Shown here: positions 1 to 9,600 of the stretch, in pieces | Layout of the letters: each line of letters begins with the position of its first letter | Position numbering within the stretch: position 1 is the stretch's first letter | Source of the DNA: Prevotella sp. | GTDB lineage: Bacteria > Bacteroidota > Bacteroidia > Bacteroidales > Bacteroidaceae | Direction: 5' to 3' | Assembly (NCBI GenBank): GCA_017449495.1 | Contig: JAFTFO010000004.1 | Location: 1-62,866 of the forward strand | Length of the DNA stretch: 62,866 nt | Notes under the pieces: generated by a model | Databases searched by the model: none | What the model was told of the DNA's origin: nothing | Seen by the model: the letters and a program-made list of their open reading frames with translations, nothing else | Position numbers and translations under genes: made by a program

Positions 1-2
1 AC

Positions 3-1532
3 TCTGAGAGCGTTGACCTCGAAGGTCCGCACCTCGAGAACGGTCGTATGATCTACGCCTCTAAGACTTACGAGAACCTCGATGCCACCCGCAAGGCTGG
101 TCTGTGGGGTGTCTCCATGCCTCGTCGCTACGGCGGCCTGAACTTGCCTAACGCCATCTTCTCGATGCTGAGTGAGATGATTTCGGCTGCTGATGCCGGT
201 TTCCAGAACATCTGGAGTCTGCAGAGCTGTATCGACACGCTCTATGAGTTCGGTAGCGAGGAGCAGCGCCAGAAGTATATCCCCCGCGTTTGTGCTGGTG
301 AGGGTATGAGTATGGACCTCACAGAGCCTGATGCCGGTTCTGACCTGCAGCGCGTAATGCTGAAGGCTACCTTCGATGAGAAGGAGAACTGCTGGCGCCT
401 GAACGGTGTGAAGCGTTTCATCACCAACGGTGACTCTGACATCCACCTCGTGCTGGCCCGCTCTGAGGAGGGCACCAAGGACGGCCGCGGTCTGTCGATG
501 TTCATCTACGACAAGCGCCAGGGCGGTGTTGATGTTCGTCACATCGAGCACAAGCTTGGTATCCACGGTTCACCTACCTGTGAGTTGACCTATAAGAACG
601 CGAAGGCAGAACTCTGCGGAAGCACTCGTCTCGGACTCATCAAGTACGTGATGGCGCTGATGAACGGTGCCCGCTTAGGTATCGCAGCACAGAGCGTAGG
701 TGTTGAGCAGGAGGCTTACAACGAGGGTTTGGCATACGCTAAGGAGCGCCAGCAGTTTGGTGACAAGATCATCAACTTCCCCGCTGTCTATGACATGCTT
801 TCTCGCATGAAGGCCAAGCTCGATGCAGGCCGCAGTCTGCTCTACGAGACAGCCGCCTACGTGGATGTCTACAAGTGCCTGGAGGACATTGAGCGCGACC
901 GCAAGTTGACGCCCGAGGAGAAGCTGGAGCTGAAGAAGTATCAGCGTCTCGCTGATGCCTTCACCCCATTAGCTAAGGGCATGAACTCTGAGTACGCCAA
1001 CCAGAACGCCTACGATGCCATCTCTATCCACGGTGGTTCAGGCTTCATCATGGAGTACAAGAGCCAGCGCCTCTATCGCGACGCCCGTATCTTCTCTATC
1101 TACGAGGGTACCACGCAGTTGCAGGTCGTCGCTGCCATCCGTTACATTACCAACGGTACGATGCTGAACAACATCAAGGAGATGATCAACGGCATGGAGG
1201 TACTCGAGACGCTGAAGCCGATGGCCAATCGCGTGACAGCCCTCATCCAGATTTATGAGGACGCCCTCGCTAAGGTGAAGGCCCTCGAGAATCAGGCTGC
1301 CCAGGACTTCCTGGCCCGTCGTCTGTACGACATGACCGCCGAGCTCGTGATGTCTATCCTCATCCTCCGCGACGCCACGAAAGCACCCGAACTCTTCGAG
1401 AAGAGTGCCAACGTCTATGTCCGCATGGCATCTGAGGATATCTGCGGCAAGGCCACCTACATCGACTTGTTCAAGGCCGAGGACCTCGAGAACTTCAAGG
1501 CTGCCGAGCCTGAGGCTGAAGCTGAAGCATAA
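3..1532 (+). CDS. Acyl-CoA dehydrogenase, 5' end cut by the window edge
   Basis: FAD-dependent enzyme that oxidises acyl-CoA to enoyl-CoA and passes electrons to electron-transfer flavoprotein. The frame is open to the left edge (from base 3 it reads VDLEGPHLENGRM), so the Met at 48 is internal and an N-terminal stretch is missing. Seen: the flavin-contact stretch LTEPDAGSD, the core motif WRLNGVKRFITNGD, and YRDARIFSIYEGTTQLQ, whose Glu is the usual catalytic base position. About 130 residues follow this motif, as in the longer ACAD subgroup, ending in an Asp/Glu/Ala-rich tail (EPEAEAEA). Substrate cannot be told. In related genomes etfBA usually lies upstream, outside this window. A strong hairpin terminator follows. 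Confidence 0.93.
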   Translation, partial: SESVDLEGPHLENGRMIYASKTYENLDATRKAGLWGVSMPRRYGGLNLPNAIFSMLSEMISAADAGFQNIWSLQSCIDTLYEFGSEEQRQKYIPRVCAGEGMSMDLTEPDAGSDLQRVMLKATFDEKENCWRLNGVKRFITNGDSDIHLVLARSEEGTKDGRGLSMFIYDKRQGGVDVRHIEHKLGIHGSPTCELTYKNAKAELCGSTRLGLIKYVMALMNGARLGIAAQSVGVEQEAYNEGLAYAKERQQFGDKIINFPAVYDMLSRMKAKLDAGRSLLYETAAYVDVYKCLEDIERDRKLTPEEKLELKKYQRLADAFTPLAKGMNSEYANQNAYDAISIHGGSGFIMEYKSQRLYRDARIFSIYEGTTQLQVVAAIRYITNGTMLNNIKEMINGMEVLETLKPMANRVTALIQIYEDALAKVKALENQAAQDFLARRLYDMTAELVMSILILRDATKAPELFEKSANVYVRMASEDICGKATYIDLFKAEDLENFKAAEPEAEAEA

Positions 1533-1541
1533 GAAGATACC

Positions 1542-1583
1542 AAGCGGCAGTGTGACGACTTACGGTCACATTGCCGCTTTTTC
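1542..1583 (+). terminator. Rho-independent terminator after acyl-CoA dehydrogenase
   Basis: A 15-bp stem (AAGCGGCAGTGTGAC at 1542-1556 with 1565-1579, one G-T wobble) closes an 8-nt loop and runs into TTTTTCT. It begins 9 nt after the stop codon and separates this gene from yraN. Confidence 0.9.
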
Positions 1584-1618
1584 TGAAAACACCTATGGGT
1601 TGATGATGAATTCTGACA

Positions 1619-1984
1619 ATGGCAACGCATAATGAACTAGGGAAATGGGGCGAAGAGCAGGCCGTTGCCTTCCTACAGCAGAAGGGTTATACGATTGTTG
1701 AACGTGACTGGCACTCTGGGCATCGCGACATTGACATCATCGCTTTTGACGAGGAGAACCGTACCGTAGTGTTTGTAGAGGTAAAAACTCGTAAGAACCG
1801 ACTCTATGGAGAGCCTGAGGAAGCCATTGACTACCGAAAACGTAAGAATCTGGCACAGGCTATCAATCATTATGTAAAATACAAACAGCTCCGTCAGCCC
1901 ATCCGCTTCGATGTCATCTCAATCATTGGCACGATAGGTGCAGAATGTGAGATAGACCACATAGAAGACTTCCCACTGTTCTGA
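1619..1984 (+). CDS. yraN: YraN/UPF0102 family nuclease-like protein
   Basis: Small protein of the UPF0102 family, which has a restriction-endonuclease-like fold; its role is not settled. Seen: N-terminal GKWGEEQAVAFLQQKGY, then RDIDIIAFDEENRTVVFVEVKTR, giving the D...ExK pattern of PD-(D/E)XK nucleases, and a C-terminal DVISI strand. The 121 aa length is normal. It stands alone after a terminator and converges on mutY, whose stop is only 5 bp away; no shared terminator is obvious between them. Confidence 0.9.
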   Translation: MATHNELGKWGEEQAVAFLQQKGYTIVERDWHSGHRDIDIIAFDEENRTVVFVEVKTRKNRLYGEPEEAIDYRKRKNLAQAINHYVKYKQLRQPIRFDVISIIGTIGAECEIDHIEDFPLF

Positions 1985-1989
1985 CTAAA

Positions 1990-3024
1990 CTAATCAGGCT
2001 CTTCGTCGTAGAGACGGACAGCATGGAACAGCCGTTCCACTAATCGGGGAACACCATAATTATCCAAATCCTCCTCTGCTACCCAGATGTAGTCTGGCGG
2101 CAGTTGCGGACGCTCATCTGTCTGCAACAAGGCAAAGTCGGCCATCAACACCTGATGGGTAAGTACATGCTTCACACCACGTTTCAGGATGGTGTACCAC
2201 CCCTTCAGGTCGGGTTTGTTGTCTTCATCCTCAAGATACGGTTCCCAGAGACCTTGCCAGATGTCGCCAGGGCCGCGACGGTGGATGGCCACTTCGCCCC
2301 TACACCTTATATATAAATATGAAAGGTAGCGCTCCTTGACCGTCAGCTTGTGCAACTTTACGGGCAGATCGTCGACTCTGTCAGTATGGGTAGCATCGCA
2401 CGTTTCCCACAAAGGGCACTGAAAGCAACGGGGTGACTGTGGTGTGCATTGGATAGCCCCAAAGTCCATGATGGCCTGATTATAGAGGCCCGCCCCTTGC
2501 CCCTTCCTGTTAAGGGCGGGGAGTAATTGCTCTTGAGCAAGGGCAGCGAAGGTATTCTTACCCTCGGTGGTATTGATAGGGGTGTCAATGCCGAAGTGGC
2601 GGGCAAGGACACGATACACATTGCCGTCGACGACGGCGACAGGCAGGCCGAAGGCGATACTTCCGATGGCGGCAGCGGTATAGTCACCGACACCCTTCAG
2701 TGAGCTAAGCCCCTCTATCGTCTGCGGGAATCCACCCATCTCGACAATCTGTTTGGCTGCATAGTGCAGATTCCTGGCCCGACTGTAATAGCCCAGTCCC
2801 TGCCACTCGCGCAGCACCTCGTCCTCCGTCGCTGCCGCGAGGTCCTCAACCATTGGCCAGCGCCGCATAAAACGTTCCCAGTAGTCCCAGCCCTGCTTCA
2901 CCTGAGTCTGTTGGAGAATGATCTCCGAGAGCCAGATGGCATAAGGGTCGCGGGTCTGCCGCCAAGGCAGATCACGACCGTTCTCACGGAACCAGTTCAG
3001 TAGTATATTGGCGAAATCGCTCAT
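1990..3024 (-). CDS. mutY: A/G-specific adenine DNA glycosylase MutY
   Basis: Base-excision repair enzyme that removes adenine opposite 8-oxoguanine. Seen: catalytic Glu34 in SEIILQQTQV, the helix-hairpin-helix SLKGVGDYTAAAIG (108-121), catalytic Asp133 in VVDGNVYRV, and a [4Fe-4S] set C193-x6-C200-x2-C203-x5-C209. The C-terminal third is the NUDIX-like 8-oxoG recognition domain. Odd: residues about 168-178 (PALNRKGQGAG) are encoded by a GC-rich palindromic repeat also present in lpdA of this window; comparable MutY proteins, as I recall them, are shorter here. The start at 3024 directly borders the GAAGATAG inverted repeat that carries the four-helix-bundle gene. Confidence 0.95.
   Translation of the reverse strand: MSDFANILLNWFRENGRDLPWRQTRDPYAIWLSEIILQQTQVKQGWDYWERFMRRWPMVEDLAAATEDEVLREWQGLGYYSRARNLHYAAKQIVEMGGFPQTIEGLSSLKGVGDYTAAAIGSIAFGLPVAVVDGNVYRVLARHFGIDTPINTTEGKNTFAALAQEQLLPALNRKGQGAGLYNQAIMDFGAIQCTPQSPRCFQCPLWETCDATHTDRVDDLPVKLHKLTVKERYLSYLYIRCRGEVAIHRRGPGDIWQGLWEPYLEDEDNKPDLKGWYTILKRGVKHVLTHQVLMADFALLQTDERPQLPPDYIWVAEEDLDNYGVPRLVERLFHAVRLYDEEPD
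2489..2520. repeat. GC-rich palindromic element inside mutY
   Basis: CCCGCCC (2489-2495) pairs with GGGCGGG (2514-2520); the centre CCCCTTGCCCCTTCC is nearly the same as CCCCTTGCCCCTCC in lpdA (42590-42603). It stays in frame within mutY. Confidence 0.7.
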
Positions 3025-3034
3025 AATTTAGAAG

Positions 3035-3078
3035 ATAGAAGAAGATAGAAGGAGATAGAAGAAGATAGAGGACATTAG
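3035..3078. repeat. Left arm of long inverted repeat around four-helix-bundle gene
   Basis: Tandem GAAGATAGAAG/GGAGATAG units ending GAAGATAGAGGACATTAG. This arm is the reverse complement of 3464-3508 with about four mismatches over 44 bp. Its inner end supplies the stop codon of the enclosed gene, and its inner motif GAAGATAGAGGACAT recurs at the sprA start. Confidence 0.85.
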
Positions 3079-3449
3079 TCTGAGATTCCATTATCATTAA
3101 CAACACCTTTGATGTACGCATTCAGCAAATAGCTGGTATCAAGAATCGTCTGAACAAGTTGCTGATATGTTGCTTCATCGATATAGCCAAGGTCTTTTGA
3201 CAAAAGGCAGTAATATCTACACTCTTCAAGACTCCCTTGAGAAATATTGAAAAAACGAAGTTTGTCAGCTTTACTCAGCTTCTTGTATCCTTCAGCAATA
3301 TTAGCAGCAATAGACACTGCGGCCCGTTGAAACTGGGAACAAAGTCCAAACCTCTCAAAGTCTGGATAATTCTTTGTTGTACGATAGACCATTATCACAA
3401 ATTGGTGAGCCTTCTGCCATGCAACTATGTCTTCAAATTTCCGCGTCAT
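3075..3449 (-). CDS. Four helix bundle protein (23S rRNA IVS-type, TIGR02436-like)
   Basis: 124 aa protein of the S23/four-helix-bundle family first found in intervening sequences of 23S rRNA genes and related to Avd of diversity-generating retroelements; its molecular role is unclear. Seen: KFEDIVAWQKAHQFV at the start, then FGLCSQFQRAAVSIAANIAEG, the family signature, and SLEECRYYCLLSKDLGYI. The gene is AT-richer than mutY and serB on either side. It is bracketed by 44-bp inverted arms, so its transcript would form one long stem, as rRNA intervening sequences do, but no rRNA is present here. Confidence 0.9.
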   Translation of the reverse strand: MTRKFEDIVAWQKAHQFVIMVYRTTKNYPDFERFGLCSQFQRAAVSIAANIAEGYKKLSKADKLRFFNISQGSLEECRYYCLLSKDLGYIDEATYQQLVQTILDTSYLLNAYIKGVVNDNGISD

Positions 3450-3463
3450 ATCTACTGTTTTAT

Positions 3464-3508
3464 CTATTGTCTTCTATCTTCCTCTATCTCCTTCTATCTC
3501 CTTCTATA
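3464..3508. repeat. Right arm of long inverted repeat
   Basis: Pyrimidine-rich counterpart (CTTCTATCTCCTTCTATC units) of 3035-3078. It overlaps the serB stop codon at 3504-3506, so the element sits flush between the end of serB and the start of mutY. Confidence 0.85.
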
Positions 3509-4745
3509 GTTTCCCCTGATCACCGAGATAGGAATCCTTAAAGCCGAGGAAATATAACACACCGTCGAGGCCGATGGTGTTGATGCTCTGCTTGGCATTG
3601 GCCACGACACGCGGCTTGGCATGGAAGGCGATGCCAAGTCCGGCCTCCGAGATCATCGGCAGGTCGTTGGCACCATCACCCACAGCGATGGTCTGAGCCA
3701 GATTCACCTTCTCCACCTGAGCAATCAGCTTCAGAAGTTCCGCCTTGCGATGGCCGTCGACGATCTCACCCACATAACGGCCCGTCAGCTTACCGTCTTC
3801 GCCAATCTCGAGCTCGTTGGCATACACATAGTCGATGCCATAACGACGCTGCAAGTACTCGCCGAAGTAGGTGAATCCACCGGAGAGGATGGCGATCTTA
3901 TAGCCACAGCGCTTCAGGATGGTCATCAGGCGATCCACACCCTCTGTGATGGGCAGATGCTCAGCGATGTCCTGCATCACGCTCACGTCGAGTCCTTTCA
4001 GCAGGGCCACACGACGGGTGAAACTCTCCTTGAAGTCGATCTCGCCCCGCATGGCACTTTCGGTGATAGCTCTCACCTCTGCCCCCACACCATTACGCTC
4101 TGCCAGTTCGTCGATACACTCCGTCTGGATGAGCGTGGAGTCCATATCGAAGCAGATGAGACGGCGCATGCGACGGAACATATCATCGCGCTGGAATGAG
4201 AAGTCGATCTCCATCTCCGAGGAGAGGCGCATCAACTTCGACTGCATCTCCTTACGGTCGCGGGGCTCACCTCGCAACGAGAACTCAATACAAGCGCGAG
4301 TATGCTTGGTGGGATTCTTGATGCTCTTACGACCTGTGAGTCGCAGGATAGAGTCGATGTTCAGTCCCTGATCGGCAATGACACGGGTGGCAGCCTCTAT
4401 CTGACGAGCCTCCAACTGTCGGCCCATCACCATGAGGATATAGCGGTTCTTACCCTGATGGCCCACCCAGTCCTCATACTCATCGTCGGAGATGGGCGAG
4501 AAGCCGATGTTTACGTTTAGCTCCGTTGCCTTGAAGAGCAGTTCCTTCATCACCTGTCCTGAATGAATCTCATCCATACGAATCAGGATGCCCAGCGAGA
4601 GCGTGGAGTGGATATCGGCCTGACCGATGTCGAGAATCTGGGCATCATACTTGGCCAGGATGCCCATGATAGAAGCGGTGAGACCCGGGCGGTCCTGTCC
4701 GGTTATTCTGACGAGGATCTGCTCCTCACGACTGTTCTTTTCCAT
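3504..4745 (-). CDS. serB: Phosphoserine phosphatase SerB with N-terminal ACT domains
   Basis: Last step of serine synthesis, hydrolysing O-phosphoserine. Seen: two ACT-like regions in the first ~165 residues (ILVRITGQDRPGLTASIMG and NRYILMVMGRQ), then the HAD core: CFDMDSTLIQTECIDELAE (nucleophile Asp), the Ser motif LSGGFTYFGEYL, and AVGDGANDLPMISEAGLG. I place the start at the ATG at 4745 (MEKNSREEQ). A longer frame to 4796 would run through the -7 box at 4766-4773 and the lactate-permease terminator. The last residues (DQGKL) end at a stop codon inside the GAAGATAG repeat arm. Confidence 0.95.
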   Translation of the reverse strand: MEKNSREEQILVRITGQDRPGLTASIMGILAKYDAQILDIGQADIHSTLSLGILIRMDEIHSGQVMKELLFKATELNVNIGFSPISDDEYEDWVGHQGKNRYILMVMGRQLEARQIEAATRVIADQGLNIDSILRLTGRKSIKNPTKHTRACIEFSLRGEPRDRKEMQSKLMRLSSEMEIDFSFQRDDMFRRMRRLICFDMDSTLIQTECIDELAERNGVGAEVRAITESAMRGEIDFKESFTRRVALLKGLDVSVMQDIAEHLPITEGVDRLMTILKRCGYKIAILSGGFTYFGEYLQRRYGIDYVYANELEIGEDGKLTGRYVGEIVDGHRKAELLKLIAQVEKVNLAQTIAVGDGANDLPMISEAGLGIAFHAKPRVVANAKQSINTIGLDGVLYFLGFKDSYLGDQGKL

Positions 4746-4765
4746 ATCTTTGACTGTTTTGGCTG

Positions 4766-4797
4766 CAAAATTACAAATAAATCCCCAACCTTGCAAG
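4766..4797 (-). promoter_or_regulatory. Promoter of serB
   Basis: On the minus strand a TAATTTTG -7 box (4766-4773) lies 20 bp after a CTTG -33-like box (4794-4797), 21 nt from the start codon. The -33 box is inside the loop of the upstream lactate-permease terminator. Confidence 0.6.
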
Positions 4798-4806
4798 AGG
4801 CTGGGG
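4783..4806 (-). terminator. Terminator of the lactate permease gene
   Basis: CCCCAGCC (4806-4799 on the minus strand) pairs with GGTTGGGG (4790-4783) through one G-T wobble, followed by ATTTATTTGTAATTTTG. It lies 24 nt past the permease stop codon. Confidence 0.75.
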
Positions 4807-4829
4807 AATTTTTCGTTGATAATGGCTTG

Positions 4830-6434
4830 TTAAATGACATGCAGTCCGAGGAACACCATCAGTCCGTTCATCAAGATCCAGAAGATGGCGAACGGCATGG
4901 TCTTACGCATGATGTCACCATCCTGTCCCTCCATGTCGCAGGCTGCCGTAGCAATGGCGATGCTCTGTGGCGAGAGCAACTTACCACCCTCTGAACCAGC
5001 ACAGTTGGCTGCTGCCAGCCAGTTGGTCTCGTTACCGCTGACACCGAAGAACGTGCCCTGGTTCACCAGTCCGAGGTCGCTGGCAGCCGTAGCCTGCAAC
5101 TTACCGAAGAGGATGTTGGCATTGGTAGCCGAACCCGTAACGAACGTGCCGATAGAGCCGATGAGCGGGGCGAAGAACGGGAAGAAGGTACCTGTGAGCA
5201 ACACGAGTCCCTTGGCGATATCGTTGGTCATACCCGTGTTATTCATCAGCATGGCCATCGCCACCAGACAACAGATGGTCACAACGGTCTTCTGCAGATT
5301 AATGGTTGTCTTGGCCAACAGCCTCATCAGGTTGCCGAAGCTCATTCCCTGGATCAGTCCACCGATGACGGCACCGAGGAAGATCATCAGGCCCGCATTC
5401 GAGAGCCAACCAAACTTAAAGGTATTACCGATGACAGGCAGGTCGAACTTGGTGACTAAGGTATTGTTGAGCAGCTCATTGACGGGAGGCACGATCTTAC
5501 TCGAGATCAGGATGAAGAAGATGATCAGGCCATAGACGCTCCACGCCTTCAGGGTCTTCGCCAGCCCGAACTTCTGCTTCTCGACCTTCACCTCGTCGGC
5601 CGGATTCTCGTCATGGATGAACAGCTTGTTGTAGATCAGCATGGCGATGATGGCAGCCACAGAGCCGAGGATGGCGGGAGTCTCAGGCCCGATCCAGTGG
5701 GCGCAGCAGAACTGCACGACGATGGAGAAGGTACCCACAAAGAGGGCGATGGTGATGTTCTTCACGATCTTCGTGCGGTCTGTCATCATGAGGATGAGGA
5801 ACGGGGTGATGAAGAACATCAGCGAGAGCTGTAGGATGATGAACGTAGCCACCTCACAGAGCTCCTCCGGCGTGGCGACGCCACTGGCAGCCACCTGGTT
5901 GGCCAGCGTCGTGGCAGGCAGTCCGACGGCCCCGAAGCCCACGGCCACCGTATTCGCCACCAGACAGATCACAGCCGAGAACATCGGCTTGAAGCCCAGT
6001 CCGATGAGGATGGCAGCAGGGATAGCCACAGCCGTTCCGAAGCCAGCCATACCCTCAAGCACACCACCGAGGCCCCACGTCAGCAGAAGCACCAGCAGAC
6101 CCTTGTCGCTGGTCATCTGGATGAACTGTGCCTTGATGGTCTCTATCTCCTTCGTCTCACAAAGGATATTATAGCTGAAGATCGCACAGATGATAATCAG
6201 GATAATCGGGAAGCAGGCCTTGAGGAAACCCTCAACGACCGACCAGAGGGTGATGCCATAGACCGACACGCTGGCATACTTCTCCGGGATGATGCCCATA
6301 GCAGGTACGGCAAACAGAGCTAAGAGGATTGTTACGACAAGGGTGATGATGGCACTCTTGTAACCAGACACTTTGAAACCCATCATCAGAACGATGAGCA
6401 ACAGGATTGGAATTACGGATACTAAAGCTGTCAT
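4830..6434 (-). CDS. lctP: L-lactate permease (LctP/LldP family)
   Basis: Inner-membrane lactate transporter of 534 aa, normal for the family, almost wholly made of hydrophobic spans. Seen: the family core WGLGGVLEGMAGFGTAVA, the second half GSIGTFVTGSATNANILFG, and GVSGNETNWLAAANCAGSEG near the C-terminus. It is divergent from the FAD/Fe-S lactate dehydrogenase gene at 6628, with 193 bp between them, which supports lactate as substrate. A minus-strand -7-like box TAAATTTG lies at 6473-6480, about 40 nt before the start; I could not place a well-spaced -33 box. Confidence 0.93.
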   Translation of the reverse strand: MTALVSVIPILLLIVLMMGFKVSGYKSAIITLVVTILLALFAVPAMGIIPEKYASVSVYGITLWSVVEGFLKACFPIILIIICAIFSYNILCETKEIETIKAQFIQMTSDKGLLVLLLTWGLGGVLEGMAGFGTAVAIPAAILIGLGFKPMFSAVICLVANTVAVGFGAVGLPATTLANQVAASGVATPEELCEVATFIILQLSLMFFITPFLILMMTDRTKIVKNITIALFVGTFSIVVQFCCAHWIGPETPAILGSVAAIIAMLIYNKLFIHDENPADEVKVEKQKFGLAKTLKAWSVYGLIIFFILISSKIVPPVNELLNNTLVTKFDLPVIGNTFKFGWLSNAGLMIFLGAVIGGLIQGMSFGNLMRLLAKTTINLQKTVVTICCLVAMAMLMNNTGMTNDIAKGLVLLTGTFFPFFAPLIGSIGTFVTGSATNANILFGKLQATAASDLGLVNQGTFFGVSGNETNWLAAANCAGSEGGKLLSPQSIAIATAACDMEGQDGDIMRKTMPFAIFWILMNGLMVFLGLHVI

Positions 6435-6551
6435 AAGAGGTTTTTTAGTTATTTATTATATAAGTTTGGCTACAAATTTACGAAGATTATCCCAAAGTGC
6501 CATCATATTTTAGTGAAAAAAAATAAAAATATGCTCCTGTGGCAGCAAATT

Positions 6552-6580
6552 CTTCACTCTTCACTCTTCACTCTTCACTT
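6552..6580. repeat. TTCACTC heptamer array
   Basis: Four head-to-tail copies of TTCACTC stand directly upstream of the promoter of the lactate dehydrogenase gene. The same simple repeat recurs at 58200-58236 and 58332-58370 beside and inside the FKBP gene, and more loosely at 51790-51820. Confidence 0.8.
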
Positions 6581-6587
6581 TTTTTTG

Positions 6588-6595
6588 TATATTTG
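6588..6595 (+). promoter_or_regulatory. -7 box of the lactate dehydrogenase gene
   Basis: TATATTTG matches the Bacteroidetes TAnnTTTG box and lies 32 nt before the ATG. The expected -33 position falls in the TTCACTC array. Confidence 0.6.
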
Positions 6596-6627
6596 CACCA
6601 TAAACAACAAGATAAAACTAAGAACCT

Positions 6628-9600
6628 ATGATTCAGCAATTCCTTTCCGACCTCAGACAATTCATGCCGTCTGAACGTATCTACACCGATGAGCTCCGTA
6701 CCCTGGGCTGGGGAACCGATGCCAGTTTCTATCGTCAGATTCCTCAAGTTGTCATCCGTAGTGACGGCGAGGAGGAAATCAGCAAGATCGTCAATGCCTG
6801 CCGTCAATACAAACTGCCCTTCACCTTCCGTGCAGCGGGCACCTCACTCTCGGGCCAGAGTTGTACCGACTCCGTGCTCATCGTCGCCGGGAAGCACTGG
6901 GAGAAGTACACCCTTTCGCCCGATGGCGAGCGCATCCGTCTACAACCCGGCATCGTGGGCGCCAGGGTGAACGAGATACTGAAGCCCTACGGTCGTGTGT
7001 TCCCGCCCGACCCCGCCAGTATCGGCAGTGCGATGGTTGGCGGCATCGTCATCAACAACGCCTCGGGCATGAACTGCGGCGTCCATGCCAACAGCGACCG
7101 CATGCTCCTTTCTGCCCGCATCATCCTCACCGACGGCACCGTGCTCGACACAGGCTCGGAAGAGAGTCGCCGTCAGTTCCGCAAGAGCCATCCCGAGTTC
7201 CTGGCAAAGATCGAGGCCCTGCGCGACAAGGTGCGTGCCGACGAGGAACTGGCCTCTCGCATACGTACCAAATATAGTATTAAGAACGTGACTGGCCTGA
7301 ACCTCCGTCCGCTGATAGCCTACGACGATCCCTTCGACATCATCGCCCACTCGATGGTAGGCTCCGAGGGTACGCTGGCCTTCCTCTCCGAGGTGACGAT
7401 GAAGACACTCCACGACTACAAGTACAAAGCCTCGGCGATGGTCTACTTCCTCACGATGAAGGAGAGTTGCGAGGCCGTGGTGGCCATGAAGAAACTGAAG
7501 GCGGGCAACGAAGACCTCAAGATGAGTGCCGAGAACCTGATGGTGAAGAGTGCCGAGATGCTCGACTACATGTCGCTTAACTCCGTCGACGATCCCGTGT
7601 TCCTGCAATATAAGAAAGATGTGGATGCCGGCCGGATCGAGGGTGTGGAGCCCGGCGACTACCACAACCTGACAGCCATCCTCACCGAGACGAAGGGCAT
7701 CACCCACGAACAACTCTTAGAGAAGATTGAGCAGATCAAGGCGTGTCTCGGCCAGTTCCGCCTCTATATCCCTGCCGAGTTTACCGAGGACCCGAAGGTC
7801 TACGGCAAGTACTGGGCCATCCGCTCGGGCATCTTCCCCAGCGTAGGCGGCACGCGCCCCATCGGCACCTCCTGCCTCATCGAAGATGTGGCCTTCCCCA
7901 TCGAGTCGCTGCCCGAGGCTACCGTCAAACTGCAGAAGCTCATCGCCGACCACGGCTACTCAGACGCCTGTATCTATGGCCATGCCTTCGAGGGCAACTA
8001 CCACTTCATCCTGAACCAGAGCTTTGCCGACGAGCATGAGGTGGCCCGCTATGCCGAGATGATGCGCGACGTGGCCCGTCTCGTCGTGGAGGAGTACGAC
8101 GGCTCGCTGAAGGCTGAGCACGGCACAGGCCGCAATATGGCTCCCTTCGTGAAATACGAGTGGGGCGACAAGGCCTACGAGGCAATGAAGGAACTGAAGT
8201 CCATCTTCGACCCCGACGGTCTGCTGAACCAGGGTGTCATCTTCAACGACGACCCCGAGTGCTTCATCAAGTGCCTGAAGCCGCTGCCCGTGCTCGACTT
8301 CGATTTCGACAGCGTGCCCGACGGCGGCCACTATCTGATGGATCCCTCGCTCTCCACGGCGAAGGAGACCATCGAGCAGGTGAAGCGTGCCAACAAGTGC
8401 ATCGAGTGCGGCTTCTGCGAGGTGAACTGTATGTCGTGCGGCCTGACCCTGTCGTCGAGGATGCGTATCGCCGTACAACGTGAGATCCGCGAACTGGAGG
8501 CGACGGGACAGAACCCCGAGCGGGCTGCCACCCTGCGCCGACAGTACAAGTACTACGGCGACCAGACCTGTGCCACAGATGGTCTCTGCTCTACCTCCTG
8601 TCCGATGAAGATCAACACGGGCGAACTGACGCACATCATCCGCCAGATGGACATGAACAACAGCAAGTTGGGCTATCAAGTGGGTGAGTTTGCCGCCAAC
8701 CACATGGCGGGCATCAAGACTGGTCTGCGCGTGGTGCTCGACGTGGCCCACGCTGCCCACGTCACCCTCGGACCGACGCTGATGACCACCGTCTGCCGCA
8801 CGATGAACAAGATGGGACTGCCCCTCTGGACGACGGCCATGCCCAAGAAGCACCGCCAGCCCAAGAAGAGCGACCTCACGCAGTTCATCATCGAGAAGTC
8901 CATCCCTCAGAAGGAAGAGGAGCACTTGCCGCTGAAAGTCGTCTACTTCCCCAGTTGCATCAACCAGACGATGGGCCAGTCGAAGCAGGGCGGCAAGAAG
9001 CACGACCTGGTCGACGAGGTGATCCAACTGATGGCGAAGGCGGGCTACGAGGTTATCTTCCCCGAAGGGATGGAGCGGATGTGCTGCGGACAGATCTGGG
9101 AGTCGAAGGGTATGCTCGACATCGCAGACCGTAAGAGTGCCGAACTGGAGCAGGCCCTGTGGAAGGCATCCGAAGAAGGCAAATATCCCGTGCTCTGTGC
9201 TCAGAGCCCATGCCTGCATCGCATGAAAAAGGTCATACATAAAATGCACCTCTACGAGCCTGCCGAGTTCATCATGGAGTACCTTGTGCCGCGGCTCGAC
9301 TTCCACCCCATCGACCGTCCTATCGCCCTCCATATCACCTGTTCCACCCGTCAGATGGGCGTGGCCGACGACCTCATCAACCTGGCGAAACTCTGTTCCA
9401 CGAAGGTCTTCCTGCCTGAGGGAGTGGGCTGCTGCGGCTTTGCCGGCGACAGGGGCTTCACCTTCCCTGAGCTGAACAAATACGGCCTGCGCAAACTCCG
9501 TCCGCAGATCGAGGCCAACCACATCGAGGTGGGCTACTCTAACAGCCGTACCTGCGAGATCGGCCTCGAGACGAACACAGGCATACCCTACATGAGTATC

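Noticed and set aside
3075-3449. 23S rRNA intervening sequence
   Set aside because: The encoded protein is of that family, but no rRNA sequence flanks it; serB and mutY do.
4746-4796. Upstream extension of SerB (MQGWGFICNF...)
   Set aside because: It would translate the lctP terminator and lie upstream of the -7 box; the ATG at 4745 gives a normal ACT-domain start.
7960-9522. Long 520-aa minus-strand ORF opposite the lactate dehydrogenase
   Set aside because: His/Leu/Val/Asp-rich composition typical of an antisense frame in GC-rich coding DNA; the plus-strand protein has complete family motifs.
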